This document shows, one piece after another, positions 51,643 to 52,851 of a DNA stretch of 52,851 nt (positions within the stretch are counted from its first letter, which is position 1; each line of letters starts with the position of its first letter). Made by a program: the position numbers and the translations under genes. The stretch covers positions 1,853,966 to 1,906,816 of the forward strand of contig BFEA01000101.1 of NCBI GenBank assembly GCA_003427395.1, in the 5' to 3' direction. The notes under the pieces were generated by a model. That model was not told the DNA's origin and searched no databases. It saw only the letters and a list, made by a program, of their open reading frames with translations. The DNA is from Chara braunii (taxonomy: Eukaryota; Streptophyta; Charophyceae; Charales; Characeae).

Positions 51643-52122
51643 GGTTTTGCTATGCATCCGAAGAGTTCTCATTGCTGTATGGTGTGACTCTACTATACGA
51701 TTCCTTGTTCTAAGCCAGCAAATTTAATTGATGCTGATGGGAATTTTTTTCGGGTTGTGGAGATGTGAACCTGTACAGACAGTGAAGATTCATTTACGGA
51801 TTATCATTGCTTTTATAATGGTTTGAAGTTGTTTTGTACTGTTGTTTTTATCTCTGGATGCTGATTGGGCTTTTGCTAATGGTTTGAAGTTGTTTTGTAC
51901 TGTTGAGGTGAGTACCTGTACCAACAAGTTGAAATGTTGATATGGGGTGTTGCTGAACTGAGTGATATTGCTTTCTGTGTTTGTTTCCGTCTGTTTGTCA
52001 AGACCCTCTGCGAACCAGCTACTGTTACATTATGGGGATGTTTGTGTCTGGAGAGCCTCCCAGATGACATGGTGACCCAGTTTCTGAAAAAGCTGGCTTC
52101 GGAATGCCAGAAATATGGGATG
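21676..52122 (+). CDS. Argonaute (AGO) gene, 11 exons seen, 3' part beyond window
   Basis: Argonaute is the small-RNA-binding effector of RNA silencing. Eleven exons joined at GT/AG sites with matching phases give about 610 codons without a stop. In order: an RGG/Gly-rich N-terminus (residues 1-130), N domain start with RPDYGKVGERRVLVANHF and HHYDV (about 152-187), N domain/L1 with AYDGRK and AGPLPF (about 220-235), DUF1785 linker with VGRSYF, GFYQSIRP and DMSATGF (about 303-358), PAZ (about 360-485, including VTHRGG, YRIGGLT, HYFKQTY, LPCLEVG, NFLPME and CTIVAGQPY), linker 2 (RRKLSDNQ), and the start of Mid (GRILPPPK, QRGAWNLMNQ, VTLWGC). The 5'-phosphate pocket of Mid and the PIWI slicer residues lie beyond the window, so slicer activity and clade cannot be judged. 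The start is the first in-frame ATG after the GA leader. Exons total 1,830 nt in about 30.4 kb. No broken exon was seen, so I treat it as a live gene. Confidence 0.9.
22582..22714 (+). repeat. Intron 1 tandem duplication, about 68 bp
   Basis: TGTTTTGATGGGATAGTCCT followed by a GGTCGGGGACACATTAGCTT segment occurs twice in tandem with a few substitutions. It is intronic. Confidence 0.9.
23193..23629 (+). repeat. Intron 1 minisatellite, 108-bp unit x4
   Basis: Units start with GGAAAAAGGTTGGCTTATAC at 23193, 23306, 23414 and 23522. The last three have an exact 108-bp period; the first is a few bases longer. Because 108 is divisible by three the plus strand stays open through all four copies (36-residue repeat ending SVRSECSEAQ), but it is internal to an AGO intron with no start context and I regard the open frame as incidental. 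Diverged half-units flank the array on both sides (near 22977, 23133 and 23629-23740). Confidence 0.92.
24190..25250 (+). repeat. Intron 1 long tandem repeat, about 270-bp unit x4
   Basis: Diverged units recur near 24195, 24490, 24745 and 25015. Each has a GTGGGTGATGG-like start, a GACGCCCGGACG-like word, TTTCTGGCCTCGA-like sequence, TTGGGGGAACAAG (not in the last), CTTTTTCTCTTTT-like sequence and GTTGTGGATCGACCAAGTC. The last unit has an additional small triplication of TCTTTCTGGCCTCGAAAAGA-type sequence. No gene is present. Confidence 0.8.
25512..26357 (+). repeat. Intron 1 tandem duplication, 424-bp unit x2
   Basis: TTGTATAGGCATAAATGTGT at about 25510 and its copy near 25934 start two units ending GCCGTCGATCGGACC. 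They differ by a few substitutions and a small indel. Ambiguous bases N at 25702 and 25714 recur at 26126 and 26138, exactly 424 bp on; a third N (26065) corresponds to G at 25641. A partial repeat lies just downstream (26525-26620), where TTTCAGAAGAGTCACAGCTG occurs twice 55-60 bp apart. Confidence 0.92.
26838..27422. repeat. Long interspersed (GA)n/(GT)n tract in intron 1
   Basis: Nearly 600 bp of alternating GA and GT blocks (GAGAGAGGGAGAGTGTGTG types). The His/Ser/Leu frames on the minus strand are repeat shadows. Confidence 0.95.
27430..28625. other. Rest of intron 1, no features recognised
   Basis: T-rich sequence including a 24-bp duplicated word (TTCCGTTAACGACTTATTCC, near 27883 and 27910) and a GGTCTTGGCC...GAAATGGTTG duplication near 28440-28500. 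No coding or RNA feature is supported. The exon 2 acceptor ends it. Confidence 0.6.
28626..28825 (+). CDS. AGO exon 2 (N domain)
   Basis: 200 nt, starting after TGTGCAG at phase 0 and ending phase 2 (AG) before GTAATA. It continues HHYD into VVISPDVSRGTNR, then RRGAYDGRK and CFAGPLPFQEKDF, the standard Argonaute N-domain signature. A diverged copy of its last 48 nt with a donor lies 220 bp downstream. Confidence 0.92.
28998..29045 (+). pseudogene. Duplicated 3' end of AGO exon 2 with splice donor
   Basis: This intronic segment repeats the last 48 nt of exon 2 and continues into the same intron start (GTAAAATTTGC against GTAATATTTGC, then CTGTTGATGAGCG), offset 220 bp. The reading frame is intact (VVLRDSHREQP), with Ser-His replacing Ala-Asp. 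A donor GT is at 29046-29047. Whether it is ever used depends on an upstream AG such as CTACAAAG at 28993-29000. Confidence 0.85.
29336..30320 (+). repeat. Intron 2 minisatellite, about 265-bp unit x4
   Basis: Units start GACGGTCCGGTGTGTCA at 29336, 29597 and 29862; a diverged fourth follows from about 30125. Each unit contains twice the word CATGCACGTCAGG followed by CGTGCATGGACGCTGTGTAC, and once TCTGCACGTGCACGATGC, giving many ACGT/TGCA palindromes. The open Cys/Arg-rich frames are repeat shadows. Confidence 0.9.
30705..31247 (+). repeat. Intron 2 duplication (about 285 bp) carrying a tRNA-like SINE head
   Basis: Units 30705-30968 and 30990-31247 share TATATTGTTTGTGAAC, TTTCTGCGGTGTCCTCGACA, TGTGTGCAGTCGTTTTCC and a tRNA-like end. 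The A-box-like AGTGGCCGAACTCAGTAC (about 30867) and B box GAGTTCGAATCCAG (30910) are 40-45 nt apart, followed by GAACGAGGGATTATAATT. A third piece with GAGTTCAACTCCAGATGG lies at 32261-32300. This suggests a tRNA-derived SINE, though there is no clear poly-A or target-site duplication. Confidence 0.65.
30966..31276 (+). ncRNA. Split hammerhead-ribozyme-like motif
   Basis: At 30970-30991 a helix-I hairpin (AGGCTG, TT, CAGCCT) is followed by C and CTGATG. At 31250-31276 a helix-II hairpin (GTCGG, TGAAACT, CCGAC) is followed by GAAACAG. Together they have the order of a type III hammerhead core, CUGAUGA - helix II - GAAA, but are separated by the 31-kb SINE-like repeat unit (about 258 bp). The left part lacks the expected cleavage triplet. 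It looks like one old ribozyme interrupted by the duplication. It is inactive as it stands. Confidence 0.55.
31289..31352 (+). repeat. Repeat arm shared with 13.3 kb
   Basis: CCCTCGTTTCTTGTCCTCTT, CCCTCTCTGCCTACGG and TTTACCGGACAGCTTTGTTT lie directly 3' of the hammerhead-like helix II. The same three segments occur at 13299-13362. They define the downstream part of a hammerhead-bearing dispersed repeat. Confidence 0.75.
31994..32137 (+). CDS. AGO exon 3 (N domain to linker 1)
   Basis: 144 nt after CTGCAG, phase 2 in and out. It encodes RERVFKVRMKLVNQINL followed by LENLYLTQYELAQECIQM, then LDIVMREAVATR. This corresponds to the family block ending LDIVLRE...TR. The donor is CAAG followed by GTCAGT. 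Confidence 0.92.
32306..33010. other. Intron 3, first part: nothing recognised
   Basis: T-rich with weak internal repeats (GTGGGACCAGTCATCCGGGT, GTGGGAATTGTCATCCGGGA and GTGGGACTTGTCATCTGGGA recur near 32499, 32591 and 32721), a roughly 90-130 bp degenerate tandem pattern. There is no gene. Confidence 0.65.
33020..33075 (+). ncRNA. Degenerate hammerhead-like motif
   Basis: GTCTGTTCAGCCTCCTGATG then AGTCGTTGAAACTCC matches the left and middle of the motif at 30.97/31.25 kb. CTGATGAGT.GTTGAAACTC is tandemly duplicated (19-bp period), and the closing CCGACGAAAC is missing, replaced by CGCCTGCTGACC. This is a decayed copy. Confidence 0.5.
33290..33441 (+). CDS. AGO exon 4 (DUF1785 linker)
   Basis: 152 nt after GGATGCAG, phase 2 in and phase 1 out. 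It encodes NIPVGRSYF, a LGGGVMVYKGFYQSIRP block and LSLIV. Relative to land-plant Argonautes there is a short extra segment (about seven residues, DPARPGR) after SIRPADL. The donor is TCG followed by GTAAGT. Confidence 0.92.
33650..34140. repeat. Pyrimidine-rich tract with 50-bp duplication in intron 4
   Basis: About 490 bp of C/T-rich sequence. Within it CTCTCTTTGTTTTCTTTCTC and GCCTTTCCATTTTTATTGCA are duplicated in tandem (33875-33968). The Ser/Leu/Phe-rich frame is a composition effect, not a gene. Confidence 0.85.
34141..35270. other. Intron 4, second part: nothing recognised
   Basis: Mixed composition without a supported gene, RNA or repeat. Short open frames on both strands do not resemble any domain I know. 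Confidence 0.55.
35273..35425. repeat. 66-bp tandem duplication with telomere-like CCCTAAA words
   Basis: AAAAAGTAGTTGATTAGTGA and the CCCTAAACCCTAAGTCCTGA segment occur twice; a third stretch adds further CCCTAAA/CCCTGAA words. The heptamer CCCTAAA equals the plant-type telomere repeat, but only scattered copies are present. Confidence 0.8.
35593..35702 (+). CDS. AGO exon 5 (end of linker 1, start of PAZ)
   Basis: 110 nt after TTGGCAG, phase 1 in and 0 out. The joined codon restores Asp in VDMSATGFYCAMPVVQFV, then QQFFGQRAIYEGLSDS. This matches the family DMS..AF...PV..FV block. The donor is ATCAAG followed by GTGAGC. Confidence 0.92.
35703..36587. other. AGO intron 5, no features
   Basis: An 885-bp intron from GTGAGC to GATGCAG. 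No repeat family, RNA or coding segment is recognised. Confidence 0.7.
36588..36697 (+). CDS. AGO exon 6 (PAZ)
   Basis: 110 nt after GATGCAG, phase 0 in and 2 out. It encodes LQKLLKTVRVEVTHRGG, then RYRIGGLTRQPTAEL. This aligns with the PAZ segment VEVTHRG...KYRI.GLT of Argonautes. The donor is TGAG followed by GTAAGC. Confidence 0.92.
36698..37449. other. AGO intron 6 with a short (GA)n tract
   Basis: A 752-bp intron; a (GA)n run lies at 37130-37157. TACAGCTATAATGACCGTAC near 37047 resembles TACCGCTATAATGACCGTAC near 28403, a short dispersed word shared with intron 1. Confidence 0.7.
37450..37588 (+). CDS. AGO exon 7 (PAZ, 3'-end binding pocket)
   Basis: 139 nt after GCCACAG, phase 2 in and 0 out. 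It encodes RFTLNDERGAREITVQHYF, then KQTYNKDLQFLRLPCLEVG and KNFLPME. The aromatic residues in HYF..TY and the LPCLEVG block are the PAZ positions known to hold the small-RNA 3' end. The donor is ATGGAG followed by GTGAGC. Confidence 0.92.
38026..38310. repeat. Degenerate tandem repeat in intron 7, three units of roughly 100 bp
   Basis: Units contain variants of GAAAATTCAGATTATAATCG, then GGTA..G....TTTTATGTTTTTGTG and a CACTTC...ATGAGCTCAATACA segment near 38030, 38107 and 38208. Low conservation suggests an old duplication. Confidence 0.6.
38474..38520. repeat. Inverted repeat (hairpin) at LINE left edge
   Basis: ATTATCAATCTATC is followed after six bases by its reverse complement GATAGATTGATAAT (38478-38513). 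The stem is perfect over 14 bp. It lies directly upstream of the LINE coding fragment. Confidence 0.85.
38504..39187 (+). pseudogene. LINE (non-LTR retrotransposon) ORF2 C-terminal fragment, zf-RVT-like
   Basis: An open plus-strand frame of about 227 residues with the features of the C-terminus of plant L1-like reverse-transcriptase proteins: an LLWLITFRAVPVNLWLSQRR segment (residues about 18-38), then a Cys...Glu-Ser-x-x-His-Cys-Phe...Cys-Pro block (CNTQLEESLNHCFIDCP). This corresponds to the zinc-binding region after the RT domain, although the first Cys pair is incomplete. The upstream endonuclease and RT are absent, as in 5'-truncated insertions. It sits in intron 7 of AGO in the same orientation. 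The frame remains open to the stop at 39185, so the insertion may be fairly young. Confidence 0.75.
39188..39980 (+). mobile_element. LINE 3' UTR and A-rich tail
   Basis: It follows the ORF2 fragment without a break. It includes a C/A-rich stretch (39200-39395), telomere-like TAGGGTTTAG words (39462 and 39569), then the family 3' end: GGCTAACTTAATTGGGGGTG, GGTACATCCTCC, AAGGAAGTAGTCAAT, GGAGCGTGAG, GGAATAGGAACCGGACTGAT, CCAGAACCATAAGGTTCTGT, followed by an A-rich tail. The same 3' end terminates the copy at 15166. Confidence 0.8.
39981..40050. repeat. Palindromes after the LINE tail
   Basis: CCTGCAGGCCTGCAGG at 39981 is a perfect 16-bp palindrome, and CCAACCGGCCCGGTTGG near 40033 is a near-perfect one. 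They may mark the original target site or rearrangement; no duplication partner for the LINE left end was found. Confidence 0.8.
40051..40898. other. Intron 7, last part: nothing recognised
   Basis: T/G-rich sequence with TAGGTCTGAGGC words at 40008 and 40144 marking a small duplication. No gene or RNA is supported. Confidence 0.6.
40899..41015 (+). CDS. AGO exon 8 (end of PAZ, linker 2)
   Basis: 117 nt, phase 0 in and out. I place the acceptor at GGCTCAG so the exon opens CCTIVAGQPYRRKLSDNQ, matching the family C.IV.GQ.Y..KL...Q; a second AG (GTTGCAG) 17 nt later would break the frame. The preceding family Val (MEV) appears to be lost at the junction. It ends RQGTICE before GTAACA. Confidence 0.88.
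41615..42342 (+). mobile_element. Non-autonomous hAT-like DNA transposon, copy B (rearranged right end)
   Basis: It begins CAGGGTTGCGAGGCCGAATG and follows copy A (12356) through AGGCCCCTAAGC, ACCCCCAAACGTTTGGGCGT, TCGGCAAAGATGG and TAATTTCATTCTCGTTTTAT to the T-run (42222-42240) and GGGTCCGTGTTCAGCCG. The right terminus is lost: after CGAACGTTCGGGC the sequence jumps back to a second copy of an internal segment (GTGCTCGCCCACTCGATAAT at 42055 and again at 42314). It lies in AGO intron 8. Confidence 0.7.
42569..42926. repeat. (GT)n and (GA)n tracts with a duplicated spacer
   Basis: (GT)n at 42570-42600, (GA)n at 42600-42622, 42781-42848 and 42898-42923. The spacer CCCTTGTTCTGGCTGCACCA occurs at 42739 and 42867 between GA tracts, indicating a duplication of about 128 bp. 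Confidence 0.9.
42943..43202 (+). repeat. Intron 8 tandem duplication, 108 bp
   Basis: GGACAGCGTGGTGTATCAGA starts at 43023 and 43131; each unit continues to TTTTGCTCCCGTCA and the GGCAGGTT.TTGGCAGGCACA preface also repeats. The first unit carries extra sequence on the left. Confidence 0.9.
43371..43478 (+). CDS. AGO exon 9 (linker 2 to Mid)
   Basis: 108 nt after GTGTGCAG, phase 0 in and out. It encodes FVSANAYDQSEMCVEFGI, then SVGKSMQSVNGRILPPPK. The FGI...M..V.GRILPPP block is diagnostic of the L2/Mid boundary. The last bases plus donor (CCACCACCGAAG, GTAAAT) are repeated 207 bp downstream. Confidence 0.92.
43528..43604 (+). ncRNA. U2 snRNA-like pseudogene, copy 1
   Basis: Starting GTACCGTTCTTCGCC, the segment follows the order of the U2 snRNA 5' region: stem-loop I (TTCTTCGCCTTATGGCCAAG), the branch-recognition region (GTGTGGTATCTGTTCT), then the stem-loop II region (GATCAGTTCAGTATGATCTG). 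The branch-recognition word is GUGGUA rather than GUAGUA. No plant USE or TATA element at the usual spacing is visible upstream, and the 3' half of U2, including the Sm site, is absent. I regard it as a pseudogene in the sense orientation of AGO intron 9. Confidence 0.75.
43735..43811 (+). ncRNA. U2 snRNA-like pseudogene, copy 2
   Basis: This is the closer match to U2: GTACCGTTCTTGGCC, then TTTTGGCCAAGATAAAGTGT, GGTATCTGTTCT and GGTCAGTTCAGTATTTGACC. Stem-loop I (CTTGGCC, TTTT, GGCCAAG) is a perfect hairpin here. It lies exactly 207 bp after copy 1, inside the tandem duplication. The U2 3' domains are missing. Confidence 0.78.
44300..44376. repeat. (GT)n(GA)n tract
   Basis: About 37 bp of (GT)n followed by about 40 bp of (GA)n in intron 9. 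Confidence 0.95.
44717..44956 (+). repeat. Intron 9 tandem duplication, about 125 bp
   Basis: Units begin with GGAATGTAATATGACAGC and CGAACGTAACATGACAGC; both contain TTAGTATTTTCAC, AGTACTGCTGGTCTT/ACTACTGCTGGTCTT and TTTTGAAAAGGATGACTG. The second unit carries small deletions. Confidence 0.88.
45453..45497 (+). promoter_or_regulatory. (TG)n tract at the exon 10 splice acceptor
   Basis: Intron 9 ends GTGTGTGTGTACGTG followed by an uninterrupted (TG)n run and CAG. The usual pyrimidine tract is replaced by TG repeats directly against the AG. In animals UG-rich tracts near a 3' splice site recruit repressors such as TDP-43; whether this applies here is unknown. Confidence 0.7.
45498..45569 (+). 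CDS. AGO exon 10 (Mid)
   Basis: 72 nt, phase 0 in and out. It encodes LLFGERSRSREMIPQRGAW and NLMNQ, matching the family P..G.WN..NK block. The acceptor AG follows a pure (TG)n tract rather than a normal pyrimidine tract. The donor is AATCAG followed by GTGAGC. Confidence 0.88.
46616..46631. repeat. (CA)n tract
   Basis: A short ACACAC run immediately upstream of the hammerhead-like motif. Confidence 0.9.
46644..46697 (+). ncRNA. Hammerhead-ribozyme-like motif (type III layout), best copy
   Basis: The order is ACTGTC, GGAG-TTCAA-CCTC, CTGATGA, helix II GTCG/CGAC around a nine-base loop, then GAAACAG. CTG of the left strand can pair with CAG of the right strand to form a short helix III next to the GUC cleavage triplet. 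Helix II pairs perfectly over four base pairs. Helix I (GGAG against CCUC) has a G-U pair and an A-C mismatch. All core bases CUGAUGA and GAAA are present. A short helix III is typical of retrozyme/Penelope-type hammerheads (family knowledge). Activity is plausible but unproven. Confidence 0.65.
46740..47185. repeat. (CA)n, (GA)n and (GT)n tracts before the U2 array
   Basis: Alternating tracts at 46751-46785, 46946-46990 and 47072-47135, separated by non-repetitive spacers with no gene. The spacer near 46800-46870 is GC-balanced; nothing in it is recognised. Confidence 0.9.
47190..49475 (+). repeat. Array of about 17 U2 snRNA-derived segments with GA tracts (intron 10)
   Basis: Cores resembling GATCAAGTGTAGTATCTGCT followed by CCGATCAGTTTCATATCTGA and TCCGTGGTCCATCGAGACC occur near 47199, 47254, 47494, 47546, 47726, 47780, 47948, 48001, 48190, 48349, 48514, 48654, 48717, 48967, 49105, 49288 and 49413. 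They match U2 snRNA from the end of stem-loop I through the GUAGUA branch-recognition sequence and stem-loop II. Many units are preceded by CCAATCTAACTAACTA, a C-rich tract, and (GA)n. Some units keep GTGTAGTATCTGCT exactly; others have mutated it. All lie in the sense strand of AGO. No unit keeps the U2 5' end or Sm site, so none is a working U2 gene. Confidence 0.8.
49496..49561. repeat. (GT)n(GA)n tract closing the array
   Basis: A (TG)n run (49496-49519) and (GA)n run (49519-49561), followed by CCCCAATCTTATTACACGGC, a decayed version of the array's CCAATCTAACTAAC segment. Confidence 0.95.
49575..51070. other. Intron 10, middle part: no gene recognised
   Basis: A-rich stretch (49780-49815), C-rich stretch (49885-49950), a perfect 20-bp tandem duplication GTGCTTTATAGCGCAGGGAA (50108 and 50128), and CTACTACTACTA-type sequence near 50785. 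A minus-strand frame at 50113-50337 is open but not recognised. AGCGCTGGAGACTACTGC and AGCGCTGAAGACTACTCC (50726 and 50762) mark a further small duplication. Confidence 0.55.
51075..51270. repeat. Degenerate minisatellite with CAGGGCCTG cores
   Basis: CAGGGCCTGTAGGTCCTTGT, TTTCAGGCTTTTAGGC and TGAAACGACA words recur at about 45-60 bp intervals (51090, 51139, 51177 and 51222). It is intronic. Confidence 0.85.
51466..51640. repeat. (GT)n and (GA)n tracts with a duplicated spacer
   Basis: (GT)n at 51466-51512 and 51572-51596, (GA)n at 51596-51641. TTACTCGCATAAACCCTGCAATC-like sequence, written in two parts as TTACTCGCA and AAACCCTGCAATCC, precedes each (GT)n run (51428 and 51535). Confidence 0.9.
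51813..51907. repeat. Short direct repeat near the end of intron 10
   Basis: TAATGGTTTGAAGTTGTTTT followed by GTACTGTTG occurs at 51814 and 51877. Confidence 0.9.
52003..52122 (+). CDS. AGO exon 11 (Mid)
   Basis: 120 nt, phase 0 in and out. It encodes TLCEPATVTLWGCLCLES, LPDDMVTQFLKKLASECQ and KYGM. In other Argonautes this block is W..INF.......FC..L...C...GM. The acceptor chosen is TTTGTCAAG, which keeps phase and has a T-rich tract; it is the least certain boundary. The donor is GGGATG followed by GTGAGT. The next exon is not visible before the window ends. Confidence 0.82.
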
Positions 52123-52219
52123 GTGAGTATCTCTGACACATTGTTCATGATTTGCATGCATGCTATTGGATGGTAGTGCAGTAGGTGGATCCCTTTTCTT
52201 TTGTAGGGGCCGTGCTTAG

Positions 52220-52285
52220 TAGGCTTTGGAATGCCAGAAGTATGGGGTGAGGGCTGATTTTGGCGAAGTATGGGGTCAGGGCTGA
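52220..52285 (+). pseudogene. Duplicated 3' end of AGO exon 11 with decayed donor
   Basis: GGCTTTGGAATGCCAGAAGT then ATGGGGTGAGGG repeats the end of exon 11 (GGCTTCGGAATGCCAGAAAT, ATGGGATG, GTGAG), about 124 bp downstream. A further partial copy (GAAGTATGGGGTCAGGGCTG) follows at 52257. The donor context is partly kept. Confidence 0.75.
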
Positions 52286-52289
52286 TTTC

Positions 52290-52851
52290 GGCGTGGGAAC
52301 CTGCAGCAGCAGGGGAAAGGAAAAGAAAGTAGGGGCCCTGCTTTTCTTTTGCAGTTTGGCTGCTCTTGGTTGCCGATCCCAGATTGGGGCGAAGTGGCTA
52401 CCCTGGCAGGAAACCGATCGTGCCTTCGGCTGTTCCTCCGACTGTGTGCCTTGCACCTCGCTGTTCATCACCATGGAGCAACAGGTCGTTGTCGCAGTGG
52501 GCAGCTGCAGCACGTGCTCCCTCGGCTCAGTCCTATTGTTTTCCATTCTAATCTACGGCCTGAAAATTGTCCTGGTCTGGCTGTTTGAAACCGTGGAGCA
52601 GCAGGTTTCGTCGAACGAGGTGCACCTCGCCTCTTCCTCTCCTCCTCGGTCAGCCTATTTCATTTCGTTTTGCGCCTCTTTTCCTTTTCTTCCTCCTCCC
52701 CCTCTTCTTCTCCTCATTCTGTCCTCGTTTCTTATCTTTTATTGGTTGTTCCTGTGCTTGCTGCATGGCCCATGCCTTTTATTTTTTTCCAGTTTCAAAT
52801 TATGGAATTCATCCACGGCCTCGTGCTCTTTTCCTCCTGTTGGCATGCTGC
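52290..52851. other. Start of AGO intron 11 to window end
   Basis: An open plus-strand stretch (52349-52588) after TTTTGCAG does not match the next expected Argonaute block. From 52620 the sequence is C/T-rich. No further exon could be supported, so the rest of the gene lies to the right of the window. Confidence 0.6.

Noticed and set aside
52349-52588. Candidate AGO exon 12 after TTTTGCAG
   Set aside because: The translation in the required phase does not match the Mid segment expected after KYGM, and no good donor keeps phase.

Overview
This window is nuclear DNA of a eukaryote, most likely a streptophyte (green plant or charophyte alga) with a large, repeat-rich, long-intron genome. The reasons are an Argonaute gene with a glycine/arginine-rich N-terminus and plant-like domain order, a Ty3/gypsy integrase with a chromodomain, a plant-style Helitron, a LINE ending in a zf-RVT-like Cys/His segment, and very many (GA)n, (GT)n and (TA)n tracts. 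The species cannot be fixed from sequence alone; a charophyte such as Chara is my guess. There are no bacterial operons, no CRISPR arrays and no intact stand-alone tRNA or rRNA genes.

Layout. 1-1.8 kb: simple repeats and a dispersed repeat family. 1.8-3.05 kb: decayed Ty3/gypsy integrase plus chromodomain. 5.7-9.9 kb: decayed Helitron Rep/helicase. 10-11.5 kb: unrecognised open stretches, possibly Helitron cargo. 11.8-13.4 kb: simple repeats around a hAT-like non-autonomous transposon. 13.6-15.2 kb: LINE remnants with a poly-A end. 15.5-15.7 kb: a foldback element. 15.7-19.5 kb: nothing recognised. 19.5-20.06 kb: a tRNA-derived SINE on the minus strand with poly-A and target-site duplication. 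20.5-21.5 kb: short tandem duplications leading into a GA-rich leader.

21.676 kb to beyond the right edge: one large plus-strand Argonaute (AGO) gene. Eleven exons with consistent GT/AG boundaries and phases encode about 610 residues (RGG region, N domain, linker 1/DUF1785, PAZ, linker 2, start of Mid). The remaining Mid and the whole PIWI domain lie outside the window. Introns reach about 6.4 kb and hold nearly all the remaining structure: tandem minisatellites, SINE-like and LINE copies, a second hAT-like element, hammerhead-ribozyme-like motifs, and U2 snRNA-derived sequence.

The most unusual signal is U2-snRNA-like sequence inside the AGO gene. Two tandem copies of the U2 5' region sit just after exon 9. 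About 17 degenerate copies of the U2 branch-recognition/stem-loop II region form an array in the intron after exon 10, alternating with (GA)n tracts, CTAACTAAC branch-point-like motifs and C-rich tracts. A second unusual pattern is that the 3' end of an exon together with its splice donor has been duplicated into the following intron at three places (exons 2, 9 and 11). A third is a family of hammerhead-like motifs, one of them apparently split by a repeat unit. All conclusions come from reading the sequence by eye; no search or folding was run.
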